The notes beneath the pieces are model-generated. The model ran no database searches. It was not told where the DNA came from and was given only the letters and a program-made list of their open reading frames with translations. A stretch of 64,000 nt of DNA from Polyangiaceae bacterium (GTDB taxonomy: Bacteria > Myxococcota_A > Polyangia > Polyangiales > Polyangiaceae), in the NCBI GenBank assembly GCA_023150915.1, contig JAKLKA010000005.1, positions 1 through 64,000 on the forward strand. Reading direction: 5' to 3'. Positions 33,844 through 40,073 of this stretch are shown piece after piece (the stretch's first letter is position 1; every line of letters begins with the position of its first letter). The translations under genes and the position numbers were made by a program.

Positions 33844-34590
33844 CTACATCACCAACCCGCCGTCCACGTCGACGCAGCGGCCGTTGAAGTAGTCGCATTC
33901 GATCACGAATTTCACGGCCAGCCAGATGTCGTTCGGCACGCCGATGCGGCCCACCGGCACCGCTGCGACCAGGGCGTCGCGGGCCTTCTGGTGCATGCCC
34001 TGGGTCATCGGCGTCTCGATCATGCCGGGGGCGATGGCGCCCACCCGGATGCCGTAGCCGGCGAACTCGCGCGCCCAGGTCACGGTGTTGGCGGCGATCG
34101 CGGCCTTGGTGGCCACGTAGTTCGACTGCCCGCGGTTGCCGTGCCGCGACACGCTCGAGATGTTCACCACCACGCCGGGGCGGGTGCTGGCTTCGACCAT
34201 GGTCTTCACGAGCTCGCGGGTCATCACCGTGGCGCCGGTCAGGTTCACCGCCAAGACGCGGTTCCAGTCGTCCATGGGCAGCATGGTCAGCTTGCCGCTC
34301 TCGCGATCGCGCTTCACCAAGAGGCCATCGCGGATCACTCCGGCGTTGTTCACCAGCGCGTTCAGCCCGCCCAGCTCGCCGGCAGCCCAGCGGGTGAAGG
34401 CCACGCAGTCCTCTTCGTTCGAGACGTCCAGGCGGCGGCGCGCGATGCCCGGTGGCAGCTCGGCGAGGCCCGCCTCGTCCACGTCGCCGGCGGCGACCTT
34501 GGCGCCGGCGGCCGCCAGCTCCTTTGTGAAATACGCGCCCATGCCTCGGCCGGCGCCGGTGACGATCACCTTCAAGTCTTGCAGTTTCAT
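33844..34590 (-). CDS. SDR-family reductase, probable acetoacetyl-CoA reductase
   Basis: 248 residues. NAD(P)-binding TGAGRGMGAYF, NNAGV, then catalytic Ser in NISSVSRHG and the YVATKAA (Tyr-x3-Lys) pair place it in the short-chain dehydrogenase family, FabG/PhaB type. In this operon, downstream of a phasin and PhaC, it most likely supplies (R)-3-hydroxyacyl-CoA for PHA synthesis. A GAGGAG ribosome-binding site stands before the ATG at 34590, 13 bases from the PhaC stop. A role in fatty-acid synthesis cannot be excluded. Confidence 0.82.
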   Translation of the reverse strand: MKLQDLKVIVTGAGRGMGAYFTKELAAAGAKVAAGDVDEAGLAELPPGIARRRLDVSNEEDCVAFTRWAAGELGGLNALVNNAGVIRDGLLVKRDRESGKLTMLPMDDWNRVLAVNLTGATVMTRELVKTMVEASTRPGVVVNISSVSRHGNRGQSNYVATKAAIAANTVTWAREFAGYGIRVGAIAPGMIETPMTQGMHQKARDALVAAVPVGRIGVPNDIWLAVKFVIECDYFNGRCVDVDGGLVM

Positions 34591-34603
34591 CGCGGAAAGC
34601 TCC

Positions 34604-35587
34604 TCAGTTGGAGAGCGCCCGACCGAACCACTCGGCGAGCTTCGGGTAAAGCTGTTTCGGGGCCGAGCCACCCACCACCGCGCCGACGTGACCGCCGGGG
34701 ATGACGAGCAAGCTCTTGTCCGTGGATCCGGACAGATCGTTCAGCGCTTGGGCGGCGGGCGGCGGGCAGATCACGTCCCGGTCGGTGACGACGGTCAGCA
34801 CCGGGCAGTGGATCTGCCCGAGATCCACCCGGCGTCCCGCGACGTGGTGCGTGCCTTTGGCCAGGGCGTTCGCCTGGTACAGATCGCGGATGTACTTGGC
34901 GTAGGCTGCGCCGGGGAACGGGATGTTGGCGCTGGACCACTCTTCCAGGGCCTGGAACGCCTCCATCCGCTGCTCGTCGCCCAGGCGATCGAAGAAGCTG
35001 AGCCACTTGCCGATCTGCGCCGTCGGCCGCAGCGCGACGAAGCCGCTCTGCATTTGCTCGGCGCTGACGTTGCCGGCGGCGGCGATGGCCGCCGGATCGA
35101 ACCAGCGCGGATCGACCATGTGGGCGAGCATGCCGCCCTCGGCGAAGTCGATGGGGCCCGCCAGGTTGACCAGCGCGGCCACCGATTCCGGCTCGAGCGC
35201 GGCGTGGATCGCGCTCAGCGTGCCGCCGATGCAGTAGCCCAGCAGGCCCACCCGGGGCGCGCCCGACTCGCGCTGCACGCGGCGCACCATGCGGCCCACG
35301 CGAGCGACGACCGCGTCCCACTCCAGGTAGCGGTCCTCGGACTCGGGAACGCCCCAGTCGAGGCAGTAGACGTCGAAGCCGGCATCCACCAGCGCCCGCG
35401 CCAGCGAAGCGCCGGGTCGCAGATCGAGCACGTACCAGCGGTTGATCAGCGACGGCACCAGCAAGAGCGGCGCGCGGCGGGGCCGCGACGCTGCGCCCGC
35501 CGCCGAGCGGAAGCGGTACAGCGCCGCGGTGCCTTCGCGAAACAGCGTGTCACGGGGGGTCGGGGCGAGCTCCACCATCTCACCCAC
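34604..35587 (-). CDS. phaC: Short PHA synthase (PhaC, class III-like)
   Basis: 327 residues. An alpha/beta-hydrolase fold with the PHA-synthase lipase-like box LLGYCIGGT (nucleophile Cys119 counted from the ATG at 35587), plus VPSLINRWYVLDL and the His of PGGHVGAVV. This is the short, two-subunit type that needs a PhaE- or phasin-like partner. It polymerises 3-hydroxyacyl-CoA on granule surfaces. The ATG overlaps the phasin stop by eight bases; MVELAP at 35578 would remove the overlap. A paralogue is encoded near 44.5 kb on the other strand. Confidence 0.88.
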   Translation of the reverse strand: MGEMVELAPTPRDTLFREGTAALYRFRSAAGAASRPRRAPLLLVPSLINRWYVLDLRPGASLARALVDAGFDVYCLDWGVPESEDRYLEWDAVVARVGRMVRRVQRESGAPRVGLLGYCIGGTLSAIHAALEPESVAALVNLAGPIDFAEGGMLAHMVDPRWFDPAAIAAAGNVSAEQMQSGFVALRPTAQIGKWLSFFDRLGDEQRMEAFQALEEWSSANIPFPGAAYAKYIRDLYQANALAKGTHHVAGRRVDLGQIHCPVLTVVTDRDVICPPPAAQALNDLSGSTDKSLLVIPGGHVGAVVGGSAPKQLYPKLAEWFGRALSN

Positions 35588-35849
35588 CCGTGCGCAGGCT
35601 TTCGCTGGTCTTCTTGACCAGCTCGAGGTTCAGCTTGCGCCACTCGTTCGAGAGCGTGAGCGCGTAGCTGAGCGATTCCTTCATCAGCTTGGCGCTCTCG
35701 TCGACGGCCTGCTGGGCGCGCTCGACGCCTTGGCCCTGGGCCTTGCCGAGCTGATCGCTCAGCTGCTCGATGCGCTCGACGTGCTCTTTGGCGGCGCGGG
35801 TCCAGAGGTCGAAGAACGCGTTGGGCTGGGTGAATCCGGGCATGAACAT
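35580..35849 (-). CDS. Phasin-like / PHA-synthase subunit protein
   Basis: 89 residues. Entirely helical and amphipathic (AFFDLWTRAAKEHVERIEQ, VERAQQAVDESAKLMKES, SYALTLSNEWRKLNLELVKK), as in phasins that coat PHA granules. Its position directly before phaC and behind a PhaR-type operator (87 bases upstream of the ATG) supports the call. ATGs at 35849 and 35843 are both possible. The longer in-frame extension upstream runs back into the TA cassette and is not used. Confidence 0.75.
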   Translation of the reverse strand: MFMPGFTQPNAFFDLWTRAAKEHVERIEQLSDQLGKAQGQGVERAQQAVDESAKLMKESLSYALTLSNEWRKLNLELVKKTSESLRTGG

Positions 35850-35880
35850 TGGGGTTACGAGTGCCTTTCTGGCCGCGGGA

Positions 35881-35895
35881 TGTTGCGGCGCACAA
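35881..35895. promoter_or_regulatory. Weak PhaR-type half-palindrome upstream of the phasin
   Basis: TGTTGC-GGC-GCACAA matches the proposed consensus TGTTGC-N3-GCAACA in the left arm and four of six bases of the right arm. It lies 32 bases upstream of the phasin start, near the likely promoter. Listed as a secondary site. Confidence 0.35.
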
Positions 35896-35929
35896 GAACG
35901 AATAGGCACCAGAACCCAACATGTCAAGA

Positions 35930-35980
35930 TCGAAATGTTGCAACGCAACAAGATCAACGCCGGCGCGGCCTCTTTTCCAG
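35930..35980 (-). repeat. Relic copy of the phaR 3' end plus operator (direct repeat, copy A)
   Basis: Fifty-one bases matching 37511-37562 with five substitutions and one indel (about 88%). On the minus strand it encodes LEKRPRRR and a stop, against LEKKPRRR and a stop at the genuine phaR end, followed by the identical operator. It has no start codon and lies 11 bases after the mqsA stop. Confidence 0.85.
35936..35950. promoter_or_regulatory. PhaR operator candidate upstream of phasin-phaC operon
   Basis: Perfect inverted repeat TGTTGC-AAC-GCAACA. The same 15 bases occur at the phaR tail (37517-37531). TGC/GCA-rich dyads are typical of PhaR-type repressors that sense PHA, and phaR itself is 1.6 kb away. 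Direct binding is inferred. Confidence 0.6.
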
Positions 35981-35991
35981 AGCTCCTCCTG

Positions 35992-36459
35992 TCATGCGGC
36001 ATGGTCCCGCAGGTAGTCGAGGCTGCCGGGCAGGTCGCGGATGAGCCGCAGCAGCACGTCGAGCGCTGCGGTTTGCACGTTGCGCCCCGACTCCCATCGA
36101 GAAATCGTGTTCGGCCCCAGACGAAGGAGCCGAGCAAGCTCGACCTGGGTCAGGTTGTTGCGCTCGCGAATCGCGCGGATCTGGTCGCCCGAGAGGAGCC
36201 CATACTTCTTGCGGTAGAGCGCGATGGCGTCCTCCTCGAAGCGACGTGCCTGTGTATACGTGAGAACCTGCTCGCGGCACTTCGGGCATTTGAAATGCGG
36301 AACATCCGGCACCGCGACATCCTCACCGTCGACCGGCGTGTGCAGTGTGGCTCGAGCCTCCCTCATCATCGTGCCGCAGGTCGGGCACGCATCGTCCGGA
36401 AGGATGGCGGCCCTCCGGCTCGGGGTCTTCCGTCGCGCGCTCTTGTCAGCTCTCTTCAT
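35992..36459 (-). CDS. mqsA: MqsA-type antitoxin, zinc-finger and XRE domains
   Basis: 155 residues. The N-terminal zinc domain has two CxxC pairs, CPTCGTMM and FKCPKCREQV, and the C-terminal half is an XRE helix-turn-helix (IRAIRERNNLTQVELARLL, GPNTISRWESGRN). This is the MqsA architecture: toxin binding by the zinc domain, autorepression by the HTH. It follows its toxin gene, the inverted gene order known for mqsRA, with a 14-base overlap. Its stop is followed at once by the relic phaR tail. Confidence 0.9.
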   Translation of the reverse strand: MKRADKSARRKTPSRRAAILPDDACPTCGTMMREARATLHTPVDGEDVAVPDVPHFKCPKCREQVLTYTQARRFEEDAIALYRKKYGLLSGDQIRAIRERNNLTQVELARLLRLGPNTISRWESGRNVQTAALDVLLRLIRDLPGSLDYLRDHAA

Positions 36460-36760
36460 CGGATTCGTCCCTGTGGAACGACACCACCAGGCAGTCGTTC
36501 CGAAGCACGACCTTCACGTAGAGGACCGTCTCCGCGATGGTCGGTTTGAACACGTAGAGCCACTCCGAAGACACCGTCGACCGAACACGCCCGGCCGAGA
36601 CCCGCGGAGTGAGCCTGATGAGAACGTCGACGACATCCGAGACTCCGAGGCCAAGCCCCAATCCGCGGACCTCGGCGAGGGCCTTCACGGTCAGGCGCAC
36701 CTTCCCCGCCTTGGCGTGCTTGTGGATGCGATCGAGAGCTCCCGCGAGCCATGTCGGCAC
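36446..36760 (-). CDS. mqsR: MqsR-type mRNA interferase toxin
   Basis: 104 residues from the GTG at 36760, close to the family length of 98. It matches MqsR in layout: ALDRIHKHAKAGKVRLTVKAL at the start, DVVDVLIRL, and the terminal VYVKVVLRNDCLVVSFHRDE-like stretch (here LYVKVVLRNDCLVVSFHRDE). A Shine-Dalgarno AAGG sits eight bases before the GTG. A MqsA-type palindrome lies just upstream. The longer in-frame extension to 36880 lacks homology. Confidence 0.85.
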   Translation of the reverse strand: MPTWLAGALDRIHKHAKAGKVRLTVKALAEVRGLGLGLGVSDVVDVLIRLTPRVSAGRVRSTVSSEWLYVFKPTIAETVLYVKVVLRNDCLVVSFHRDESDEES

Positions 36761-36765
36761 CGTCG

Positions 36766-36779
36766 TAACCTTATGGTTA
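36766..36779. promoter_or_regulatory. MqsA operator candidate upstream of mqsR
   Basis: Perfect inverted repeat TAACC-TTAT-GGTTA. It resembles the AACCT-N(2-4)-AGGTT palindromes bound by E. coli MqsA and lies immediately upstream of the toxin start, overlapping the ribosome-binding region. Supports an autoregulated mqsRA pair. Confidence 0.65.
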
Positions 36780-36889
36780 ACTGTACACTGGCGCAAGCTG
36801 AGCGCCAAGCCCGGCACGGCGGCACCCGAGGCGCGAAACCGGACGGGCTCGGTGGACCCATGGCGCTTGGGCCCCTGCATCGGCGGATC

Positions 36890-37462
36890 CTACCGGGAGT
36901 CCGGCTTGGGGAGGGCCGGCATTTGTAGCTTGCCCCCGCTCGGCTTGGCGCACGTCGTTCCCATCCAGCAAGAGCCTGTGGCGCACTCGGAGTCGTCACT
37001 GCACAGCTGGCGCTGGCCATCCGCGCACGAGCCTTCGACGCATGCTGCGAGCCTTGCGCCCTTGCAGCAATGCTGCCCCGCAGCGCAATCCGCCGTCTCG
37101 TCGCACTCATATCGGGTTGCAAAGGGAGGACAAGGCTGTTCCGGCGAGACGCACCGTGCTCCGTCGCGACTGTCGCAGCACACCTGGGTTCCGACGAGGC
37201 ACGTCGTGTCCACGCAGCGAACACGGAACTTGCCGGTGGGCACGCTGCGACTCGCAGTGCTCGGCGACAGGGGGCTGCTTGGCACGCTGGGGTCGGGGCT
37301 CCTGGTCGTGCTCGCGCCTGGCGGGTTGAACCTCGCGGGTGGACGCTGATCCTCAGCGTCTCGCGTGGTGGCTTCGCCTCCGTGGTCGCGGGGCGCCAGG
37401 AGAAACCCTGCGAGTGCAGCCGCGATCAGTCCGCCGGCGACGGCAAGAGCTCGGAGCTTCAA
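36890..37462 (-). CDS. Cys-rich membrane-anchored or secreted protein, cassette passenger
   Basis: 190 residues. N-terminal hydrophobic helix (ALAVAGGLIAAALAGFLLAP) without lipobox, then a Ser/Pro-rich linker and a C-terminal domain with 16 cysteines in paired spacing (VRCVDTTCLVGTQVCCDS, CDETADCAAGQHCCKG, CSDDSECATGSCW). Such disulfide-rich modules are common on myxobacterial surface proteins; function unknown. It lies between the two copies of the phaR tail together with mqsRA, so it probably travelled with them. Weak ribosome-binding site. Confidence 0.65.
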   Translation of the reverse strand: MKLRALAVAGGLIAAALAGFLLAPRDHGGEATTRDAEDQRPPARFNPPGASTTRSPDPSVPSSPLSPSTASRSVPTGKFRVRCVDTTCLVGTQVCCDSRDGARCVSPEQPCPPFATRYECDETADCAAGQHCCKGARLAACVEGSCADGQRQLCSDDSECATGSCWMGTTCAKPSGGKLQMPALPKPDSR

Positions 37463-37510
37463 TTCAGCGAGTATCCCAGATTCTCGCCGGCGGTGCCCTG
37501 GGCCCGTGCG

Positions 37511-37562
37511 TCGAAGTGTTGCAACGCAACACGGTTCAACGCCGACGCGGCTTCTTTTCCAG
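37511..37562 (-). repeat. 3' end of phaR plus operator, functional copy B of the direct repeat
   Basis: Fifty-two bases containing the last eight codons and stop of phaR and the downstream TGTTGC-AAC-GCAACA palindrome at 37517-37531. The partner copy is at 35930-35980. The distance of 1581 bases equals the MqsRA-bearing insert plus one repeat. The copy preserves the phaR C-terminus. Confidence 0.85.
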
Positions 37563-38081
37563 CGAGCGCTTCAGTTCGTCCAGCTCGCGGCGCAGGCTGG
37601 CGAAGTCCTCGCTGGGCGCGCTGGGCTCGGGCTCGCGCCGCGCAGGAGGAGGCGGCGGCGGAGGCGGCGCCACGTCCCAGCTGCCCGGCTGCTGGGTGAA
37701 CAGCCGCGCGAGGGCGTTGCCTGCCGAGAAGGGCATCGTTGCAAACGGGAAGTAGGGGGACACCGCTTGCGCGCCCTGCTTGGCCGTCAGGTACAGCTCG
37801 AGCGTGGCGCTGACATATCGGCCGAAGAACTCACCCAGAGCGTCGTCTTGCATCCGGACCAGCTGGGTCAAGAGCGGCACCGGCAAGAGCTTGGCGGCCG
37901 GCCCCTCCAAGATCACCTGGGTCAGCGTGGCCTGGGTCAGGTCGTCGCCGGTCTTGGCGTCCACCACGCGCACGTCCGCGCCAGCTCGGATGCGCTCGGT
38001 CAGCTCGTCCAAGGTGATGTAGCGGCTCTCTTCGGTGTCGTAGAGCCGGCGGTTCGAATACTTCTTGATCACGAGCGGCAT
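37536..38081 (-). CDS. phaR: PHA synthesis repressor PhaR
   Basis: 181 residues. The N-terminal PHA-accumulation-regulator DNA-binding domain is unmistakable: IKKYSNRRLYDTEESRYITL then DELTERIRAGADVRVVDA, followed by a second helical PHB-binding-type region (LPVPLLTQLVRMQDDALGEFF). The C-terminus has a polyproline run and a basic tail. PhaR represses phasin and pha genes until PHA granules titrate it away. It diverges from the seven-gene operon; palindromes near both promoters fit autoregulation and control of that operon. Confidence 0.92.
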   Translation of the reverse strand: MPLVIKKYSNRRLYDTEESRYITLDELTERIRAGADVRVVDAKTGDDLTQATLTQVILEGPAAKLLPVPLLTQLVRMQDDALGEFFGRYVSATLELYLTAKQGAQAVSPYFPFATMPFSAGNALARLFTQQPGSWDVAPPPPPPPPARREPEPSAPSEDFASLRRELDELKRSLEKKPRRR

Positions 38082-38131
38082 GTCGCAGTGCGAAAGGCTA
38101 GCCCTCTAGGGGGCCGTTGGGAAGGGTGAAA

Positions 38132-38147
38132 TTGCGGCACCGCAACA
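38132..38147. promoter_or_regulatory. PhaR-type dyad in the phaR divergent promoter region
   Basis: TTGCGG-CA-CCGCAA is a perfect inverted repeat in the 100-base region between phaR and the divergent operon. It differs in spacing from the TGTTGC-N3-GCAACA sites but shares the TTGC/GCAA ends and a trailing GCAACA. Weak candidate. Confidence 0.4.
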
Positions 38148-38181
38148 TCGCGCTTGACCAGCCATTGTGCCGGAGTTATCC

Positions 38182-39189
38182 ATGCGCAGGCCCAACATGG
38201 TGCGGTGCAACAAAATGCTGCCCTTGCTTATTCCGGTGCTCCTGGCGTTGGGGGCTTTGGGCTGCGAGGCCTCGAGCCCCGCCGACGAGTGCCACACCGG
38301 TTCCGACTGCCCGTCGGGCGCGTGCAACGACGGCCGCTGCGTGGCCGCGAGCGGCGGGGCGGCGGGCGCGGGTGGGGCTGCGGGGGGCGCCGCGGGTGCG
38401 GGAGGGGCAGCGGGCGCGGGCGCGGCCGGCGGCGTGGCAGGCGGTGGCGGGTCGGGCGGCACGGCGAGCGGCGGCTCGGGCGGCGGGTTCTGTTCGCCAA
38501 ACCACGACGGCGTGCTCGACAAGGCCGAGACGCCGCTGGCTGCGGGCCTGGCGGCGAAGTTCCTGGTCTCGGGTCCGGCCCAGATCCCGAGCGCCGGCGT
38601 GGCGCAGGGCGACGGCAGCCGGCTCTGGGACTTCAGCGCGGGCCTCAGCGGCGACCACCTGGTGCTGGTCGAGACGCAGAAGCTCGACGGCAAGTGGTTC
38701 GCCAGCAAGTTCCCCGGCGCCACCTACGCGGCGCGGCTGTCCGAGTCGAGCGATCTGCTCGGCGTGTTCGAGGTCGGGGCGACGGCGCTGGTGTTGCGGG
38801 GCGTGGTCTCGCCCGCGGACGGCGTGACCAAGACCGAGCTCACCTATGCCCCGCCGGTGGTGGTCCTCGATTTCCCGGTGAAAGAGGGCAAAACCTGGTC
38901 GACCGCCAGCACCGTGACCGGCTTCGCCCAGGGCGTGCTGGCCAACTACAGCGAGAGCTACCAGAGCCAGGTCGACGCCCACGGCACGCTGAAGGCGCCC
39001 TTCGGTGAGTTCCCGGTGCTGCGCACGCGCGTGGTGCTCACGCGCAAGATCGGGCTCGTGACCACCGTCGTCCGCAGCTACCTGTTCGGCGCCGAGTGTT
39101 TCGGCACGGTGGCCTCGTTCGTGGCGAAGGACAACGCCACCACCGCCGAGGTGAGCGAGGCCGCCGAGCTGCGGAGGCTGGCCCCGTGA
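38182..39189 (+). CDS. Surface lipoprotein, first gene of the PHA-linked operon
   Basis: 335 residues from the ATG at 38182, which has GGAG six bases upstream. The signal peptide ends in LGALGC. A short Cys-containing segment (ECHTGSDCPSGACNDGRC) and a Gly/Ala-rich linker follow, then a beta-rich domain of about 220 residues. That domain is paralogous to the lipoprotein at 41638: both begin CxPNxDG, share a GDGxxxWDF block and KW..S.FP, and end in AAELRR. Substrate unknown. Followed by a four-base overlap (GTGA) with the hydrolase. Confidence 0.75.
   Translation: MRRPNMVRCNKMLPLLIPVLLALGALGCEASSPADECHTGSDCPSGACNDGRCVAASGGAAGAGGAAGGAAGAGGAAGAGAAGGVAGGGGSGGTASGGSGGGFCSPNHDGVLDKAETPLAAGLAAKFLVSGPAQIPSAGVAQGDGSRLWDFSAGLSGDHLVLVETQKLDGKWFASKFPGATYAARLSESSDLLGVFEVGATALVLRGVVSPADGVTKTELTYAPPVVVLDFPVKEGKTWSTASTVTGFAQGVLANYSESYQSQVDAHGTLKAPFGEFPVLRTRVVLTRKIGLVTTVVRSYLFGAECFGTVASFVAKDNATTAEVSEAAELRRLAP
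38198..38212. promoter_or_regulatory. PhaR operator candidate at the start of the seven-gene operon
   Basis: TGGTGC-GGT-GCAACA matches TGTTGC-N3-GCAACA at all but one arm base. It lies just inside the first gene, 16 bases after the chosen ATG. A repressor bound here would block elongation. Confidence 0.5.
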
Positions 39190-40073
39190 AACGCGCGTCG
39201 CTCGGCTTGGCTGCCCTGGCCCTGGCCTGCGCGCCGGCGTTCCATGCCGGGCCGATGCCCGGGGAGCCGAAGGGCAGCTACGCGAGCGTCGCCGGCGCGC
39301 GGGTGCGCTTCGTCGACGAGGGCAAGGGCCCGGCGGTGGTGTTGCTGCACGGGTTCGCGTCGTCGCTCGAGACCTGGGAGACGGTGCGCCCCGCGCTGGT
39401 GCGCGACCACCGGGTGATCGCCCTGGATTTGAAGGGTTTCGGCTGGAGCGATCGACCCGAGGGCGACTACTCGCCGCGGGCCCAGGCCCAGCTGGTGCTG
39501 GCGCTGATGGACGCACGTGGCGTGAAGAGCGCCGCGGTGGTCGCGCACTCGTGGGGAGCATCGGTGGCGCTGCAGATGGCGCTCTTGGCGCCGGCTCGGG
39601 TCGAGCGGCTCGCGCTCTACGACGCCTGGGTCTACGAAGAGCAGCTCCCGACCACGTTCCACTGGGCGCGGAGCGAGGGCCTGGGCGAGGTGCTGTTCGG
39701 CGCGTTCTACGCCGAGCGCTCGGAGGAGAAGATCTCGCAGGCGTTCTACGACGAGCGCAACCTCAGCGAGCGCCTGATCGAAGACGTCGAACGCGCCCTG
39801 GAGCGACCCGGGACGGTGGCCGCGGCGCTGGCGGCCACGCGCGGCCAACGCTACGCCGAGGTCGAGGCGCGCTATCGCGAGATCGGGCAACCGACGCTGC
39901 TGCTCTGGGGGCGCGAAGACCGCGTCACGCCGCTGCCGATCGGCGAGCGCCTGAGCCGCGAGTTGAAGCGCGCGGAGCTTCGGATCTACCCGCGCACCGG
40001 CCACTTCCCCATGCTCGAGGCCTCCGCCGAGTCGACGCGCGATCTGGCTGAATTCCTGCGGAGCTCGCGATGA
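39186..40073 (+). CDS. Alpha/beta-hydrolase lipoprotein
   Basis: 295 residues from a GTG overlapping the previous stop. Signal peptide with lipobox LALAC. The alpha/beta-hydrolase core shows VVLLHGFASSLETW (oxyanion loop), LDLKGFGWSDRP, nucleophile elbow VVAHSWGAS (Ser in AHSWG), acid WGREDRVTP and catalytic His in TGHFPMLE. It should be an active esterase or lipase anchored on the cell envelope. In this operon, release of acyl groups from lipids or polyesters is a plausible role, inferred from the neighbours. Confidence 0.85.
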   Translation: MKRASLGLAALALACAPAFHAGPMPGEPKGSYASVAGARVRFVDEGKGPAVVLLHGFASSLETWETVRPALVRDHRVIALDLKGFGWSDRPEGDYSPRAQAQLVLALMDARGVKSAAVVAHSWGASVALQMALLAPARVERLALYDAWVYEEQLPTTFHWARSEGLGEVLFGAFYAERSEEKISQAFYDERNLSERLIEDVERALERPGTVAAALAATRGQRYAEVEARYREIGQPTLLLWGREDRVTPLPIGERLSRELKRAELRIYPRTGHFPMLEASAESTRDLAEFLRSSR

